Assembly (NCBI RefSeq): GCF_001552475.1 | Contig: NZ_BCRG01000003.1 | Location: 219,275-283,274, forward strand | DNA: 64,000 nt | Origin: Microbacterium oleivorans NBRC 103075 | GTDB taxonomy: Bacteria > Actinomycetota > Actinomycetes > Actinomycetales > Microbacteriaceae | Direction of reading: 5' to 3' | Shown: positions 8,395-18,900 of the stretch, piece after piece | How the letters are laid out: every line of letters starts with the position of its first letter | Position numbering within the stretch: the first letter of the stretch is position 1 | Program-made: the position numbers and the translations under genes | Notes under the pieces: model-generated | Seen by the model: the letters and a program-made list of their open reading frames with translations, nothing else | Told to the model about the DNA's origin: nothing | Databases searched by the model: none

Positions 8395-8849
8395 CACAAG
8401 CCCCCTTGAATGATCACGATGATGCCCCACACGGCGCCCGCGACGACGAGGACGCCGCCGAGCGTGACGGCGACGATCCCACCGCGACGCGAACGGCCAC
8501 CCGGTGCATCCGCCGCCGCCGCGTGAGCGCGCGGAGGTGAGACGGGCGTCCGGACGACCGGCGGCGAGGGCTCCGCGTGCCGCGGGCCGTATACGGCGCG
8601 GGGGACGCGTGTGCCGGACGCCGACGCGGTGCGCGGTGTGTCCGCTCGACCGTGCGCGATCGCGGGAGCGGCGGCATCCTTCGTGACGCGCCGTTCGGTC
8701 ACTCGGGTGCCCTCGTCGGTGTGACGTTCGGCCAGGAGGGTCTCGTCGGGCGTCTCGTCGTCGGGAAGACGACGTGCCGCGATGCGGGTGGTGTCGTCGG
8801 GTTCGTTCCGCGTCGCTCGGCGGGTGAGATCGTCGACCGGGTCAGTCAT
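8394..8849 (-). CDS. Thr/Arg-rich single-pass membrane protein of the kinase cluster
   Basis: A 151-residue protein. The first 115 residues are hydrophilic and low in complexity, with repeated Asp/Glu-x-Thr-Arg-like segments (DDTTRI, DDETPDE, DEGTRV, RRVT). A C-terminal transmembrane helix follows, near residues 125-148 (GGIVAVTLGGVLVVAGAVWG). The topology suggests a cytosolic tail anchored at its C-terminus. The many threonines are candidate targets for the cluster kinase and FHA proteins, although no domain is recognised. Its start overlaps the PP2C gene by 8 bases and its stop overlaps the next gene by one base. The start was placed at the ATG giving MTDPVDDLTRR because the longer frame lies inside the phosphatase gene. 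Confidence 0.7.
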   Translation of the reverse strand: MTDPVDDLTRRATRNEPDDTTRIAARRLPDDETPDETLLAERHTDEGTRVTERRVTKDAAAPAIAHGRADTPRTASASGTRVPRAVYGPRHAEPSPPVVRTPVSPPRAHAAAADAPGGRSRRGGIVAVTLGGVLVVAGAVWGIIVIIQGGL

Positions 8850-9690
8850 GGCGTCTCCGCCGCGACGGCACGGTCTCGACCTCGATCGTGCCGGTGGCCG
8901 GTTCGCTCGTGACGAGACCGCCCGTGGTGTCTTCGAGGCGGGGGTGGATGCCGCCGCCCACGACATCGACGACGATCGCCGTCACGTTGTCGCGTCCACC
9001 GTGGTGGAGTGCCTGTGCGATGAGCGCTCCCGTCGTCTGCGACGGCGACGCCCCCGACAGCAGGCCCGCACGGATCGCCTCGTCGGTGATCTCTCCCGAC
9101 AGTCCGTCGGAGCAGATGAGGAGGCGCTCGCCGGTGACGACGGGAAGCAACCAGAAGTCGGCGGGGCTCTGCTCGCCGCCGACCGCGCGCGTGATGACAT
9201 TGCGCCCCTCGAACGTGGACATGTCCTCGCGGGCGAGACGCCCGGCATCCACCATCTCCTGAGCGATGGAGTGGTCGACGGTGAGCTGTTCGAGGCGCTC
9301 GGAAAGCAGGCGGTAGACGCGCGAGTCGCCCACGTTGACGACGATCCAGCGGTTCTCGCCGTTCTGCTGCACGGCCACGACACCGGTGAGGGTCGAGCCT
9401 GCGCCCCGCGTCGTGCCGCGGGAGATGGCCCCCACGGCTGCGTGCGCTGCGCGGACCGCCTCGGCGACCTCCTCGGGGGTGACGTCACTGCGACCGACGA
9501 ATCGCCGGAACGCGTCGATGACCGCGGCGGACGCCAGGTCGCCGGCCTCGTGGCCGCCCATGCCGTCGGCCACGACGAAGACGGGGAAGCTCGCCAGGTG
9601 CGAGTCCTCGTTCACGCGACGGCGGAGCCCCGTGTCGGTGAGGGCGCCGCTGATGACGTCGAAGGGGTGGAGCGGTTCGAAAGGCGTCAT
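8842..9690 (-). CDS. PP2C-type Ser/Thr protein phosphatase
   Basis: A 282-residue soluble PPM phosphatase, nearly the minimal domain. Metal-binding motifs are in place: RVNEDS (about 25-30), VVADGMGGHEAGD (40-52), ICSDGLSGEITDEA and GRDNVTAIVVD near the C-terminus. It should dephosphorylate targets of the kinase encoded upstream in the same gene run, which is the usual PrpC/PstP partnership. There is no transmembrane segment, unlike PstP. Its ATG overlaps the stop of the upstream FHA gene as ATGA. Confidence 0.92.
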   Translation of the reverse strand: MTPFEPLHPFDVISGALTDTGLRRRVNEDSHLASFPVFVVADGMGGHEAGDLASAAVIDAFRRFVGRSDVTPEEVAEAVRAAHAAVGAISRGTTRGAGSTLTGVVAVQQNGENRWIVVNVGDSRVYRLLSERLEQLTVDHSIAQEMVDAGRLAREDMSTFEGRNVITRAVGGEQSPADFWLLPVVTGERLLICSDGLSGEITDEAIRAGLLSGASPSQTTGALIAQALHHGGRDNVTAIVVDVVGGGIHPRLEDTTGGLVTSEPATGTIEVETVPSRRRRHD

Positions 9691-10967
9691 CGCGCTCCTG
9701 GGTCGAGGGTGAGCTCCGCGTCACCGAGGAGGAACCGGCCCGTCAGCGGGGCGGGCGTGCCGACAGCGATCTCGTCATCGCCGTCACCCACGATGACACC
9801 GTTGGTCGACGACAGGTCGGTGATCGTCCACCCCTCGTCGGTGCGGCGCAGGAGGGCGTGCGTCTTCGAGACGGTGCGCGTCGCATCGTCGATGGCGATG
9901 GGTTGCGCATCGGGTGCGTCGGACGGAGGAACGGGGTTGCGGCCGAGGACGGCCGCATCAGCCGAAAGCGCAACCGTCTGGCCCGTTGGGAGGTGAAGGG
10001 ACGCCGAGGGGCGGCGGTGCGCCGCGAGCATCGTGTGCTCGTCGACCTCGGGCTCCGGCGCGGGTGCGGAAGCAGCAGGCGCAGGAGCGACCGCGGGGGG
10101 AGCAGCGGGAGCTGCGGGAGCTGCCGCGGGAGCGACGGGAGCGACGGGTGCCACCGGCGGCGGCGACCACGCGGCGACGGGCGAGGCCGCGGGAGCCGGA
10201 GCGGGGAACGGAGCAGGCGCAGGCGCGGGAGTGGGCGCGGCCGCGGGGCTCGAGAACGGAGCGACGTTGGGGAAGGGCGCGGGGGCTGCGAACGGGGCTG
10301 ATGACGGCGGGGCGAACGACGTCGTGTCGGCGGGAATCGTCGACGATTCCGGGGCCACCGCCTCGACGGCGAACGGAGTGGGGGGGAGGCCACCGCGGGG
10401 GACGCCCTGCCACCGAGCGGAACCCCACCCGATGATCGACGCCCACACCGGGAGCAGGAGCGTCCCGAGGACGATGAACCCGCCGCCGCGCCCGAAGCCA
10501 CGGTTGAGCGGCCCCATCATCCGCGCGGTCAGGATGATGGCGCCCGCGGCGAAGGCCAGGAAGAGCAGTAGCGGAACGATCGTGGCGGCCAGCAGCGCGG
10601 CCGAGGCGTCGCCACCTCCGCCGAAAGCGGCGTTCTGAGCCGACTGCACGAACAGGGCGCCTGTGACCGACGCGACGATGGTGGTCAGGATGCCGCCGCC
10701 CACCAGAACGGCAGCCCACCACCCCTTCATCCCCGCCAGCTCGAACAGGGTCCAGAGGTTCAGGACCGGCACCCACGCGCGCCCCGCGGGACGATCCGTC
10801 TTCCGGAAAACGGCGGCGAGCGCCATCGCGGTCCACACGTACACCGCGGCGAGCAGGATGAGCTGAACGAAGACGGTGATCAGCGACAACGCCGCGACAC
10901 CGGCCATCGCTCCCGCCGCATCACCGGTCGAGGTCAGGAGAGCGTTCTCCGTCGTCACGATCTGCAT
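9687..10967 (-). CDS. Membrane protein with Pro/Ala-rich linker and C-terminal FHA domain
   Basis: A 426-residue protein in three parts: about four transmembrane helices (residues 1-165) resembling DUF5684-like small membrane modules; a Pro/Ala-rich linker (about 190-325) visible at DNA level as repetitive GC-rich sequence at 10045-10330; and a canonical FHA domain (about 335-426) with VLGRNP, VSKTHALL and LSSTNGVIV. The FHA domain faces the cytosol if the helices are even in number. It should bind phosphothreonine proteins made by the cluster kinase. The start at MQIVTTEN has AAGGACG eight bases upstream. It is in an operon with the PP2C gene (ATGA overlap) and begins 48 bases after the transglutaminase-like gene. 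Confidence 0.85.
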   Translation of the reverse strand: MQIVTTENALLTSTGDAAGAMAGVAALSLITVFVQLILLAAVYVWTAMALAAVFRKTDRPAGRAWVPVLNLWTLFELAGMKGWWAAVLVGGGILTTIVASVTGALFVQSAQNAAFGGGGDASAALLAATIVPLLLFLAFAAGAIILTARMMGPLNRGFGRGGGFIVLGTLLLPVWASIIGWGSARWQGVPRGGLPPTPFAVEAVAPESSTIPADTTSFAPPSSAPFAAPAPFPNVAPFSSPAAAPTPAPAPAPFPAPAPAASPVAAWSPPPVAPVAPVAPAAAPAAPAAPPAVAPAPAASAPAPEPEVDEHTMLAAHRRPSASLHLPTGQTVALSADAAVLGRNPVPPSDAPDAQPIAIDDATRTVSKTHALLRRTDEGWTITDLSSTNGVIVGDGDDEIAVGTPAPLTGRFLLGDAELTLDPGAR

Positions 10968-11015
10968 CAGTCGTCGTCCTTCATCATCGGTTCCGTCCGT
11001 CCTGCATCGCACACA

Positions 11016-13526
11016 CTATCTGCGCCGGGCACGTCTGCGCGGCAGCAACGACCGCAGCGACAGGCGCGCCCGAAAACGTGCCCACGCGCCCTTCTCGGCG
11101 GCGAACCGCGCCCGCTCCGCTGCGACGATCCGCCAGAACTCCTCGTTCTCGGCTGCAGTGGGCGGGGTGACATCGAAGACGGACCTGTCCGCCCAGGTCG
11201 CCAGTCGCGTTCCTGCCCCCTCTGTTCCCGTCTCTTCGGTACCTGCACCGGCACCGGCCCCGTCCTCACCGGCGAACAGGCGGGCGAGCTCCTGGCGGGT
11301 GAGGTGGACGGGGGCGGGGTAGCCGTGGTCGACGGCCGTGTCGACGTACTCCTCCCACCCGCCGGTGAACCGCTCCGCGACGGAATCGCGCCGCCGCCGT
11401 CCGCGCCGGCGGAGAGCCTTCACGCCGAGGATCGTGACGAGGGGTCCGACCAGGACGATCACGGCGAGCAGCGAGATGCCGCCGGCCCGTACCGCCGTCC
11501 AGAGGGCCGTGAGGTCGGCCTCCTGATCGGCGGCATCCTCGGTCGGACGATCTCCGTCGGCCGGCGACGCCCCCGCGGGCAGCACCGGTTCGGCCTCGTC
11601 GCGGCGGACGTCGGTCGGGTTCTCCGGGTCGCGGCGCTGCTCGAGGTCGGGTGAGGGGAAGCTCTCGTGCTGCGGGGTCACATCGACGGGGACCCAGCGG
11701 CCCGCGGCGTCCTGCACCTCGATCCACGCCGCCAGGTCTCCGCCGCGGCACGCGCCCTCGTCGCAGACCGGCAGGTCCTCGTCCGACGCGAGACGGGCAC
11801 CGACGACGACCCGGGAGTCGAATCCGAGCTGGTCGGCGATGAGCATTCCGGCGACGGCGAACTGCTCGTCGTCGCCGACGGCGGCGACGAGGTCGGTGTC
11901 GGTCCCTCCGGGGGCGTCCGCCTCGCGGTCGAGCAGCTGGGTGAACAGCGCGCCGATCCGGTCGGCGGAGTGGCCGGCGCGCGAGGACTGGAACCCGTCC
12001 CCGCCGAGCTCGCGCAGCCAGGCCGGCGTTTCGCCCGCCGTCAGCTGCAGCGCATGGCTGAGGTACCCGCGGGAGCGGAGCCGGTCGAGAAGGGTCTCGA
12101 GTGCCGCACCCCCGGAGCCCGCCTCCTGCTTCTCGATCCACTCCGAGAGGGACGCAGGGACGACTTCCGCGGGCAGCGACGGTCCGCTCCGGGCGGGGGT
12201 GAGGGACGAGACCGACTCGGTGGTCCCCTCCGGGAGTGTGGCGAGTTCGTAGGTGTCTTCCTCGCGCAGGCCGCCGTCGGCCAGCTCGATCGCGGCTCCC
12301 GTGGCGGCGTTGTGGAAGAAGCCGTCGGAGAGGTCTGCGGCACGAGCGCCCTCGAACGAGACTGCTCGGAGCGCGCCCACGGTGGGCACCCAGATCCCCG
12401 CGCCCGCTCCCATCCGGACCGTGACGACTGCGGCATTCGCGTCGCCGTCTGTGAGGCTGGACGGTACACGGGTGAAAGCCGTCGTCGGATCGGTGGGACC
12501 GGAGTCCGGATCGATCGCGCGTACCGTGCGACCGTCGTAGAACGGCAGGGTCGACAGGCGTACCCGGTCGATCCCCGCGGGAGCCGAGACGGTGAAGAGA
12601 ACCTCGTCGTACCGCTCGTCTGTGAAGGAGGCGCGGTAGGCGGCAAGTGGGCTGGGAGCACGTTCGAGCTCGAGCACCGGGTCGACGACGCTCCGCGCGA
12701 CGTCGCGCGGCTGACCGGCGAGCGCCCACGGTCCCCAGGCGGCGGCGGCAGCGGTGGCGACGACGACCATCCCCGCCGCGGTGGCCGTGCGGGCGACGGT
12801 CCCGCGGCTCCGGCCACCCCGGACGACGCCCGTCGCGGCCGCGGCGGTCGCGAGGGCGCGGCGCCGGTCGTGCGCCGTCCGCCAGATCACCGCGACGAGT
12901 GCAGTGGCGATGGCCAACGCCCCCACGAGGGTCTCGGGCTGCAGGGACACGGGGCCGAGACGAAGCGGTGGGGCGAGCGAGCGCGCACCGAAGACGACTC
13001 CGAAGGCGGTGGGGACGAGGGCGACGGCGATCGCCGGCATCCACCATCTCGTGCTGCGCCACGCGATCGAGAGCGCAGCCGCGGCGCAGGCGAGCACGAG
13101 CAGGAACGCGGGCGCGAGCGTCGCCTGGTAGCTGCCGAGGGGAAGCTCGAGGGTGAGGAGGTCCTTCCACCCGGTCACCGGCGCCGTGGCGACGCTCACC
13201 AGGGCGCGGACGGCCGCGTCGGGGGACATGAGTGAGCCGGGGGCGGCGACGGGGACGCCGACGACGAGATAGGCGCCGAGCGCGGCGAGAGCGACCCACC
13301 ACCCCGACCACCGCCACCGGACGCCCGCCGCGGCGACGATGTGGCCAGCGGTGATCCCCACGCACACCGCGATCACGAACGCCGCACTCCGGTAGATGGG
13401 CCACGCGGCGACCGCGCCGACGGCGAGGATGAGATCGACGGCGATCGCCTGACCGACGAAGAAGCCCACCCGGGACGGGGCGGCTCGGCGTCGGCGGGCG
13501 TCACGACGAGACGTCGGGGACGTCAC
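11016..13526 (-). CDS. Transglutaminase-fold membrane protein (DUF3488 type), catalytic residues replaced
   Basis: An 836-residue protein with about eight transmembrane helices in residues 20-270, a large external region, a transglutaminase-like core at about 545-620, a further transmembrane helix near 690-715 and a basic cytosolic tail. In active relatives the core reads GYCEQFA, then HAWVE, then VDPTP. Here the same positions read GDDEQFA (Cys replaced by Asp, about residue 553), AAWIE (His replaced by Ala, about 600) and VDVTP (Asp kept, about 615). Enzyme activity is therefore unlikely and a structural role in the MoxR-DUF58 assembly is more probable. The GTG start overlaps the DUF58 stop as GTGA. 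Confidence 0.85.
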   Translation of the reverse strand: MTSPTSRRDARRRRAAPSRVGFFVGQAIAVDLILAVGAVAAWPIYRSAAFVIAVCVGITAGHIVAAAGVRWRWSGWWVALAALGAYLVVGVPVAAPGSLMSPDAAVRALVSVATAPVTGWKDLLTLELPLGSYQATLAPAFLLVLACAAAALSIAWRSTRWWMPAIAVALVPTAFGVVFGARSLAPPLRLGPVSLQPETLVGALAIATALVAVIWRTAHDRRRALATAAAATGVVRGGRSRGTVARTATAAGMVVVATAAAAAWGPWALAGQPRDVARSVVDPVLELERAPSPLAAYRASFTDERYDEVLFTVSAPAGIDRVRLSTLPFYDGRTVRAIDPDSGPTDPTTAFTRVPSSLTDGDANAAVVTVRMGAGAGIWVPTVGALRAVSFEGARAADLSDGFFHNAATGAAIELADGGLREEDTYELATLPEGTTESVSSLTPARSGPSLPAEVVPASLSEWIEKQEAGSGGAALETLLDRLRSRGYLSHALQLTAGETPAWLRELGGDGFQSSRAGHSADRIGALFTQLLDREADAPGGTDTDLVAAVGDDEQFAVAGMLIADQLGFDSRVVVGARLASDEDLPVCDEGACRGGDLAAWIEVQDAAGRWVPVDVTPQHESFPSPDLEQRRDPENPTDVRRDEAEPVLPAGASPADGDRPTEDAADQEADLTALWTAVRAGGISLLAVIVLVGPLVTILGVKALRRRGRRRRDSVAERFTGGWEEYVDTAVDHGYPAPVHLTRQELARLFAGEDGAGAGAGTEETGTEGAGTRLATWADRSVFDVTPPTAAENEEFWRIVAAERARFAAEKGAWARFRARLSLRSLLPRRRARRR

Positions 13527-14881
13527 GATTTGCCGCCCTTCGCGAGAAGTTGCCGGAGGTCGTCGAGCAGCCCGATCGAGACGACGGTCATCCCGCCGAG
13601 GCGTCGGATGCCGGGGGTCGCGGTCGGCGCGCACACGAGGGCGATGACGGCGACCTCGCTGCCGAAGGCGAGCGCCGCGCTCTGCAGCTGCGCGGGTGTC
13701 AGCGTCGACCCGCAGACGAGGAAGGCGATGGAGGCATCCGGATGCCGGCCCGAGGCGAGCGTGGCCACGTCACGGAGCGGACTCGGGTTCTCGCCGCGGT
13801 CGATGCCGGCGAGGTCGTCGAGGAGGGTGCGGGAGGAGATCGTCGTGAGCGTGCGGAATGTCCGCATCCGGTTCCGCGCGAACTCGGGGATCTCCGCGCC
13901 CGCCACGACGTCGACGTCGCGCCCGTCGCGGATCCCACGGACGCCGATGGAGGCCGTGGCGCTGACCGCGAGCTCGAACTCGTCATCGTCGGCGTACTCG
14001 TCGCCACCGAGACCGAGCACGAGGATCATGCGGGAGCGGCGAGTCTCCTCGTACTGGCGCACCATCATCGCGCCCGTCTTGGCCGTCGACTTCCAATGGA
14101 TCTGGCGCGGGGAGTCGCCCGGCACGTAAGGGCGGAGGGCGTGGAACGAGAAGTCGGCGTCGACGATCCGTCGGGACGGGCTCCCCTCGAGATCCCGGAT
14201 GAGGCCGGTCGCCGTACTCCGAAGCGCTGTCGTCACGGGGTGGACGTAGAGGGTGTGGGTCTCCTGCCAGGTCGCCTCCCGGGTGAGGATGCCGAGGGGG
14301 TCTCCGCGGACCGTCCGCGCCGGCCCGATGGTGATGACGCCGCGGCGGAGCGTCGGAATCACGACGGTCTCGGAGATGTCGTGTCCCGGGCGGAGGAGCG
14401 GAACGTGGACGTCGACGAGTCCCTCGCCCACGGGGAGGTCCACCCGGCCCGGGAGCGCCGTGCGGCGACCGACGTTCGAGACGACGAGGGCCCCCTCGAC
14501 GGGCGTGCCGGCGACGACCCGATCGTGGGCGAGTCGCAGGGTGACCTCGTACGCCCGGGCGCCGAAGAGGAACGGCACCGAGAGGGCGAGCAGGAGCAGA
14601 GCCGCGCCGCCGGCGACGGCGAACTCCAGCCAGCCGAAGCCGAGTCCGCAGACCAGTCCCGCGAGGGCGACGCCGACGACGACCCATCCCGCGGGCGAGA
14701 CCGTGTCGGCCACCGCCCGCGCGACTCGGGCGGCGGTGCGACGCAGTCGCCGCCATCCCTGCACCCCGCGAACGGCGAGGTCCGTCGTGGACCGCGTCGA
14801 ACGCGTCGAGCCGAAGCCCGTGCGGGTGTAGGCCGTCGCCGCAGACGTGCGGGTGAGGCGGGACTCGGTCGGGGAGCTCAC
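13523..14881 (-). CDS. DUF58 domain protein (MoxR partner)
   Basis: A 452-residue protein with two adjacent hydrophobic helices near residues 45-95 and a C-terminal DUF58 domain carrying the hallmark YVPGDSPRQIHWKSTA followed by GAMMVRQYEE. DUF58 proteins have a von Willebrand A-like fold and work with MoxR ATPases in assembling or activating other complexes. It is sandwiched between moxR and the transglutaminase-like gene, with GTGA overlaps at both ends (14878-14881 and 13523-13526), so all three are translationally coupled. The longer frame upstream lies inside moxR and was rejected. Confidence 0.9.
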   Translation of the reverse strand: MSSPTESRLTRTSAATAYTRTGFGSTRSTRSTTDLAVRGVQGWRRLRRTAARVARAVADTVSPAGWVVVGVALAGLVCGLGFGWLEFAVAGGAALLLLALSVPFLFGARAYEVTLRLAHDRVVAGTPVEGALVVSNVGRRTALPGRVDLPVGEGLVDVHVPLLRPGHDISETVVIPTLRRGVITIGPARTVRGDPLGILTREATWQETHTLYVHPVTTALRSTATGLIRDLEGSPSRRIVDADFSFHALRPYVPGDSPRQIHWKSTAKTGAMMVRQYEETRRSRMILVLGLGGDEYADDDEFELAVSATASIGVRGIRDGRDVDVVAGAEIPEFARNRMRTFRTLTTISSRTLLDDLAGIDRGENPSPLRDVATLASGRHPDASIAFLVCGSTLTPAQLQSAALAFGSEVAVIALVCAPTATPGIRRLGGMTVVSIGLLDDLRQLLAKGGKS

Positions 14882-15870
14882 ACGTTCTCTCGCTGACTGC
14901 GGTCGCTGAGACGCTCCTGCTGCGAGGGGGGCACGACGTCCAGGAGCACCTGCCCGATGACCGCCTCGGCGGTGACACCGTCGAACTCGGCCTCCGGGTC
15001 GAGGATCAACCTGTGCGCGAGGACGGGCACCGCAAGCGCCTTCACATCGTCGGGCGTGACGTAGGTGCGCCCGTGCGCGAGCGCCCACGTGCGCGCAGCC
15101 TTCGTGAGGGCGAGCGCACCGCGGACGCTCACCCCGAGGCGCACTTCGCGGGCCAGGCGCGTCGCCTCGACGAGACGGGCGATGTAGTCGAGCACGAGCG
15201 GATGCAGGTAGCCGCCGCGCGCGATGTCAGCGAGGCTGACGACGCCCTGCGGCGTGATGACGGGGTCGACCTCCTTCGCCGCGTCACCGGACCCCTCCAG
15301 GATCCGGATCGTGGCGGCGTGGTCCGGGTAGCCGAGCGAGGTCTTCAGCAGGAAGCGGTCGAGCTGGGCTTCGGGGAGTCGGTAGGTGCCGGCCTGTTCA
15401 ACCGGGTTCTGGGTCGCGACGACGAGGAACGGGACCCCGACATCCCGCGTGATGCCGTCGACCGTGACGTGGCCCTCTTCCATCACTTCGAGCAGCGCCG
15501 ACTGGGTCTTCGGCGACGCGCGGTTGATCTCATCGGCGAGCACGATGTTCGCGAAGATCGGCCCCTGGTGGAACTCGAACTCTCCACGGCGCTGGTCGTA
15601 GACGGTGATGCCGGTGACGTCGCCGGGGAGGAGATCGGGGGTGAACTGGATGCGCGAGCTCGTCCCCTGGACCGATCGCCCCATGGCCCGCGCGAGAGAG
15701 GTCTTGCCGGTACCCGGGTAGTCCTCCAGCAGCAGATGACCCTCGGACACCATTGTGGTGAAGGCCAGCTCGATGACGTGGCGCTTGCCGAGCACGACCT
15801 GCTCCACGTTGTCGACGAGCGTGGTGAAGGTCTCGGCGAACCAGGCGCTCTGCTCCTGGGTGATCGTCAT
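14878..15870 (-). CDS. MoxR family AAA+ ATPase
   Basis: A 330-residue cytosolic AAA+ protein. It shows Walker A in DYPGTGKTSLARA, Walker B in VLADEINRASPKTQSALLE, sensor 1 in FLVVATQNPVEQ, and the MoxR-typical segment YRLPEAQLDRFL. These ATPases act as chaperones that insert cofactors or assemble complexes with DUF58 proteins. ATG start with GAGAGG a few bases upstream. It lies 44 bases after the giant Ig-like gene and overlaps the DUF58 gene by four bases. Confidence 0.93.
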   Translation of the reverse strand: MTITQEQSAWFAETFTTLVDNVEQVVLGKRHVIELAFTTMVSEGHLLLEDYPGTGKTSLARAMGRSVQGTSSRIQFTPDLLPGDVTGITVYDQRRGEFEFHQGPIFANIVLADEINRASPKTQSALLEVMEEGHVTVDGITRDVGVPFLVVATQNPVEQAGTYRLPEAQLDRFLLKTSLGYPDHAATIRILEGSGDAAKEVDPVITPQGVVSLADIARGGYLHPLVLDYIARLVEATRLAREVRLGVSVRGALALTKAARTWALAHGRTYVTPDDVKALAVPVLAHRLILDPEAEFDGVTAEAVIGQVLLDVVPPSQQERLSDRSQRENV

Positions 15871-15914
15871 CGTGTTCCTCTCGGGGGTGCGGGTGCTCCG
15901 TGCGTGCGAGACGC

Positions 15915-18900
15915 TCACGGCGCCGGCGGCGTGGTGTCGGGGGCCTCGGGCTCGGGATCCGGCTCGGGCACGATCTGCTCGCAGTCGACTCCGACCGTCA
16001 CGGACTGGAGTTCTTTCAGCGCGCCCCGCCAGCTGAGCGTGTAGTCGACGCGCAGCGGACCGAGTTCTCCGTCGGTCACATCCTTGCGGACGCCCGCGAC
16101 GTCGGCGCCGATTCCGCGCGGGAACCAGTCCCGGACGGCCTCGTCGGACCGGCACGACGGCACGTCGTCGGTGGCGACGTAGACCGGCCAGTCGGCACTG
16201 CCGCGTGCCGCCACGATCGGAGTGGGGTCGGAGCATTCGCTGTCGAAACCGAGGAAGGTGTCGCACCACACGGCGCTCCACCGGTCGCCCGGTGCGTTGA
16301 CGCGGGGGACGAAGGAGTCGGCGGGGGACCCGTTGAGCCGGTATCGCAGACGTGCGCCGTCGAACGGTGGCGCGCCCGGATCGCTGTGACCGCTGGCGGC
16401 GTAGGTGAACCCGGAGCCCTGGTCGCCGACGGGGGTGGATGCCACGGAGTAGGTGAGCTCTCCGGGCGCCGCGACGTTGCCGGTCGGGCGCGCGGTGATC
16501 TGGTCCGACGTGACCCCGAAGCCTGCTGCGCCGCTGTAGGTGCTCGTGACGCAGACGAACACGGTCTTCTGCAGGAACGCGGCGGCGGGGAAGGTCCGGC
16601 GCGACTCCCGGGTGTCGGGCGTGCACGTGGCCGCCGACGTCTCGCTGTAGCCGTAGAGCGTTTCGGTTCCGGAGCTCTCGCCCGTCACCCGCACCGCCAC
16701 CGTCATCGTGTCCGACGTGGTCGAAGCGGAGAGCTCGACGGCCGGAGCGCCCACGCCGTGCGCGCGGAGATCGATCGATCGGCCCTCCGTGGAGCCACCC
16801 GCGATCGGGGGGAGCTCGAACTCGGTGAGCGGCGTCGCGGTCAGCACCGTGGGCTCGTTCGCCCCGACGCGGTATCCCGGGAAGGTCGCGGTACCCCCGC
16901 TGACCGGCTGGGTCGCGCTGCCGGCGACACCGCCGGAGAGCCGGACGCTCCCGGTCGTGTCGTCGAGCCCGGTCACGGTGACCGTCGCGACTCCGCCGTC
17001 GCGCCCGTTCGGGACAGGGACGAAATCCGCACCGGCGGGACGGGAGGGCGGACGGTACGCCCACGCCTCGGTGCGGACCGCGCCGCGCGAGGTGCCGACG
17101 TCGTTGAGCGCGCGCGCTTCGTACACGCGCTGCTCGCCTACCGGGGCGGTGATCGGTGCGCACACACCCGACGCGGGACACGTCGCGATCTCGCGCCCGC
17201 CCGTCGTGATCCGGTACCCCTGGACCGTCGGGTACGAACGGGCATCCGACATCACGCGGAGCGACACGGAGCTGTCCGTGTAAGAGGTCCATTCGAGGCG
17301 CGTCGGGTTGGCGGGGAGCCCGCGCAGGTCGAGGACGATCGACCCATTGCGGTCGCCGCTGGACTGCCGACCCTGGGCGTCCTCGACGACGAATGTTCCC
17401 GCGCAGCGCGCAGCACCTTCCGAGTCAGCGCTCCAGCTGGCGCGTACGGCGCTGTCGCCCGCCGGGGAGAAGCGGACGCCCTCGCAGTTGCCGGCGCTCG
17501 CCGCTGCAACGACGCGCAGCGCCGTGCTGGGGAGCGGATTGACCTCGCCCTCCACTCCGACGACGTCGATCGTGCAGGAGGACTGACCGTCGGACTGCGA
17601 ACACGTCTTCACCGCCGAGCCGCCGCGGGGAAGCGTCGACGGGGAGGGACCCACCGTGAGGACGAGGGACGCCGCCGACGCGTCGGGATGGCTCGGGAGC
17701 GATATGGTCACCTCGTCCTCGCGTCCCGGCCGAGCGGCATCCCGCGCGGTCACCGTCACGACGGAGCCCTTCGCGGTCACGTCGAACTGATCGCCGGAGT
17801 ACGCGACGTCGAAGCGGAGGGCGCCCTCGTCGGCGACGCCCGCCCAGCGGACCATGCGTGTCAGGTCGTAGGTCTGTGTCTGCCCCGGACGGACGCCGAG
17901 AGAGGCGCTCCGGAGGGACGGCTGCGGGGTTTCGGCCTCGACCTGGACGGGGAGGGTGAGGATCGTGGGGGCGTCCTGTCCGGCGAGCCGCGCGGCGACG
18001 ATGCATGCATCGCTCCAAGGTGCGCCGCGCCCCGCCGTATAGCGGATGACGGTGCCCGACACGACGCGGCAGGAGGCATCCTCTCGCGCACCGCCCGCCT
18101 TGGTGCCGGTGCCGTCGAGGACGAGCACAGCGCCCGCGGGGAGGACCACGAGGTTGCCGAGGTCCGCCTCCACGGCCTCGCCCTCCTTCACGCGGAGCGG
18201 CTCGATGCCGGCGCGGAGGGTGAGGCGGGTCTCCTGCGTCCCCGGGACGCGGAGGAACCCGTACGTCGTCACCTCGGCGCCGTCGTAGCCGGTACCGGTC
18301 ACTTCGAACGGGATCAGCCGGCTCTGCTCGGGGAGAGCGCCGGCGATCTTCCATCCCGAGACTCGAAGCCCGTCGGGGTCGCCCCACAGGCGGAGCGTGA
18401 GTGTCGACGGGTCGCCGCCGTTCCACGCGACCCGGCCGCTCAGCACGTCGACGCCGCTCGGGAACCGGTCGCGGTCCTCGAGGGTCAGGACGGTGTCGGA
18501 GACCACGGGGTGGTCGGGCACGGGATCGCGGACGACCTTGACGACGAGGAGGCCGATCGCGGTGTCGCCGTCCTCGTTGGCGACGGCGTACGAGTACGAG
18601 AACGTGCCGAGCGCGGTACCCGCCACGACCCTCACCGCGCCGTCGTCGACGGTGATGCGGTCCGCGAGCGCCGCGTACTCGGGACTGTCCTCGGGGGCGT
18701 TCGGGGTGACGTCGGTGAGCTCCAGAGGGCTGCCGAACGGGTCGACGTCGTTGTCGGCGGGCCGGACGACGACGGTGCTGTCGACGCCGGCCTGCACCTG
18801 CACGTAGTCGCTGAACGTCACCGGGCTCGGGTCGCTCTGTCGGGCGATGACGCCGATGCGCACCTCGCCGGCGCCCGTCCGGCCGCGGGCATCCTTCACC

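Noticed and set aside
10045..10330. Repetitive GC-rich sequence that looks like a tandem-repeat array
   Set aside because: It is the coding sequence for a Pro/Ala-rich linker in the membrane FHA protein. There are no regular units or spacers, so it is neither a CRISPR array nor a mobile repeat.
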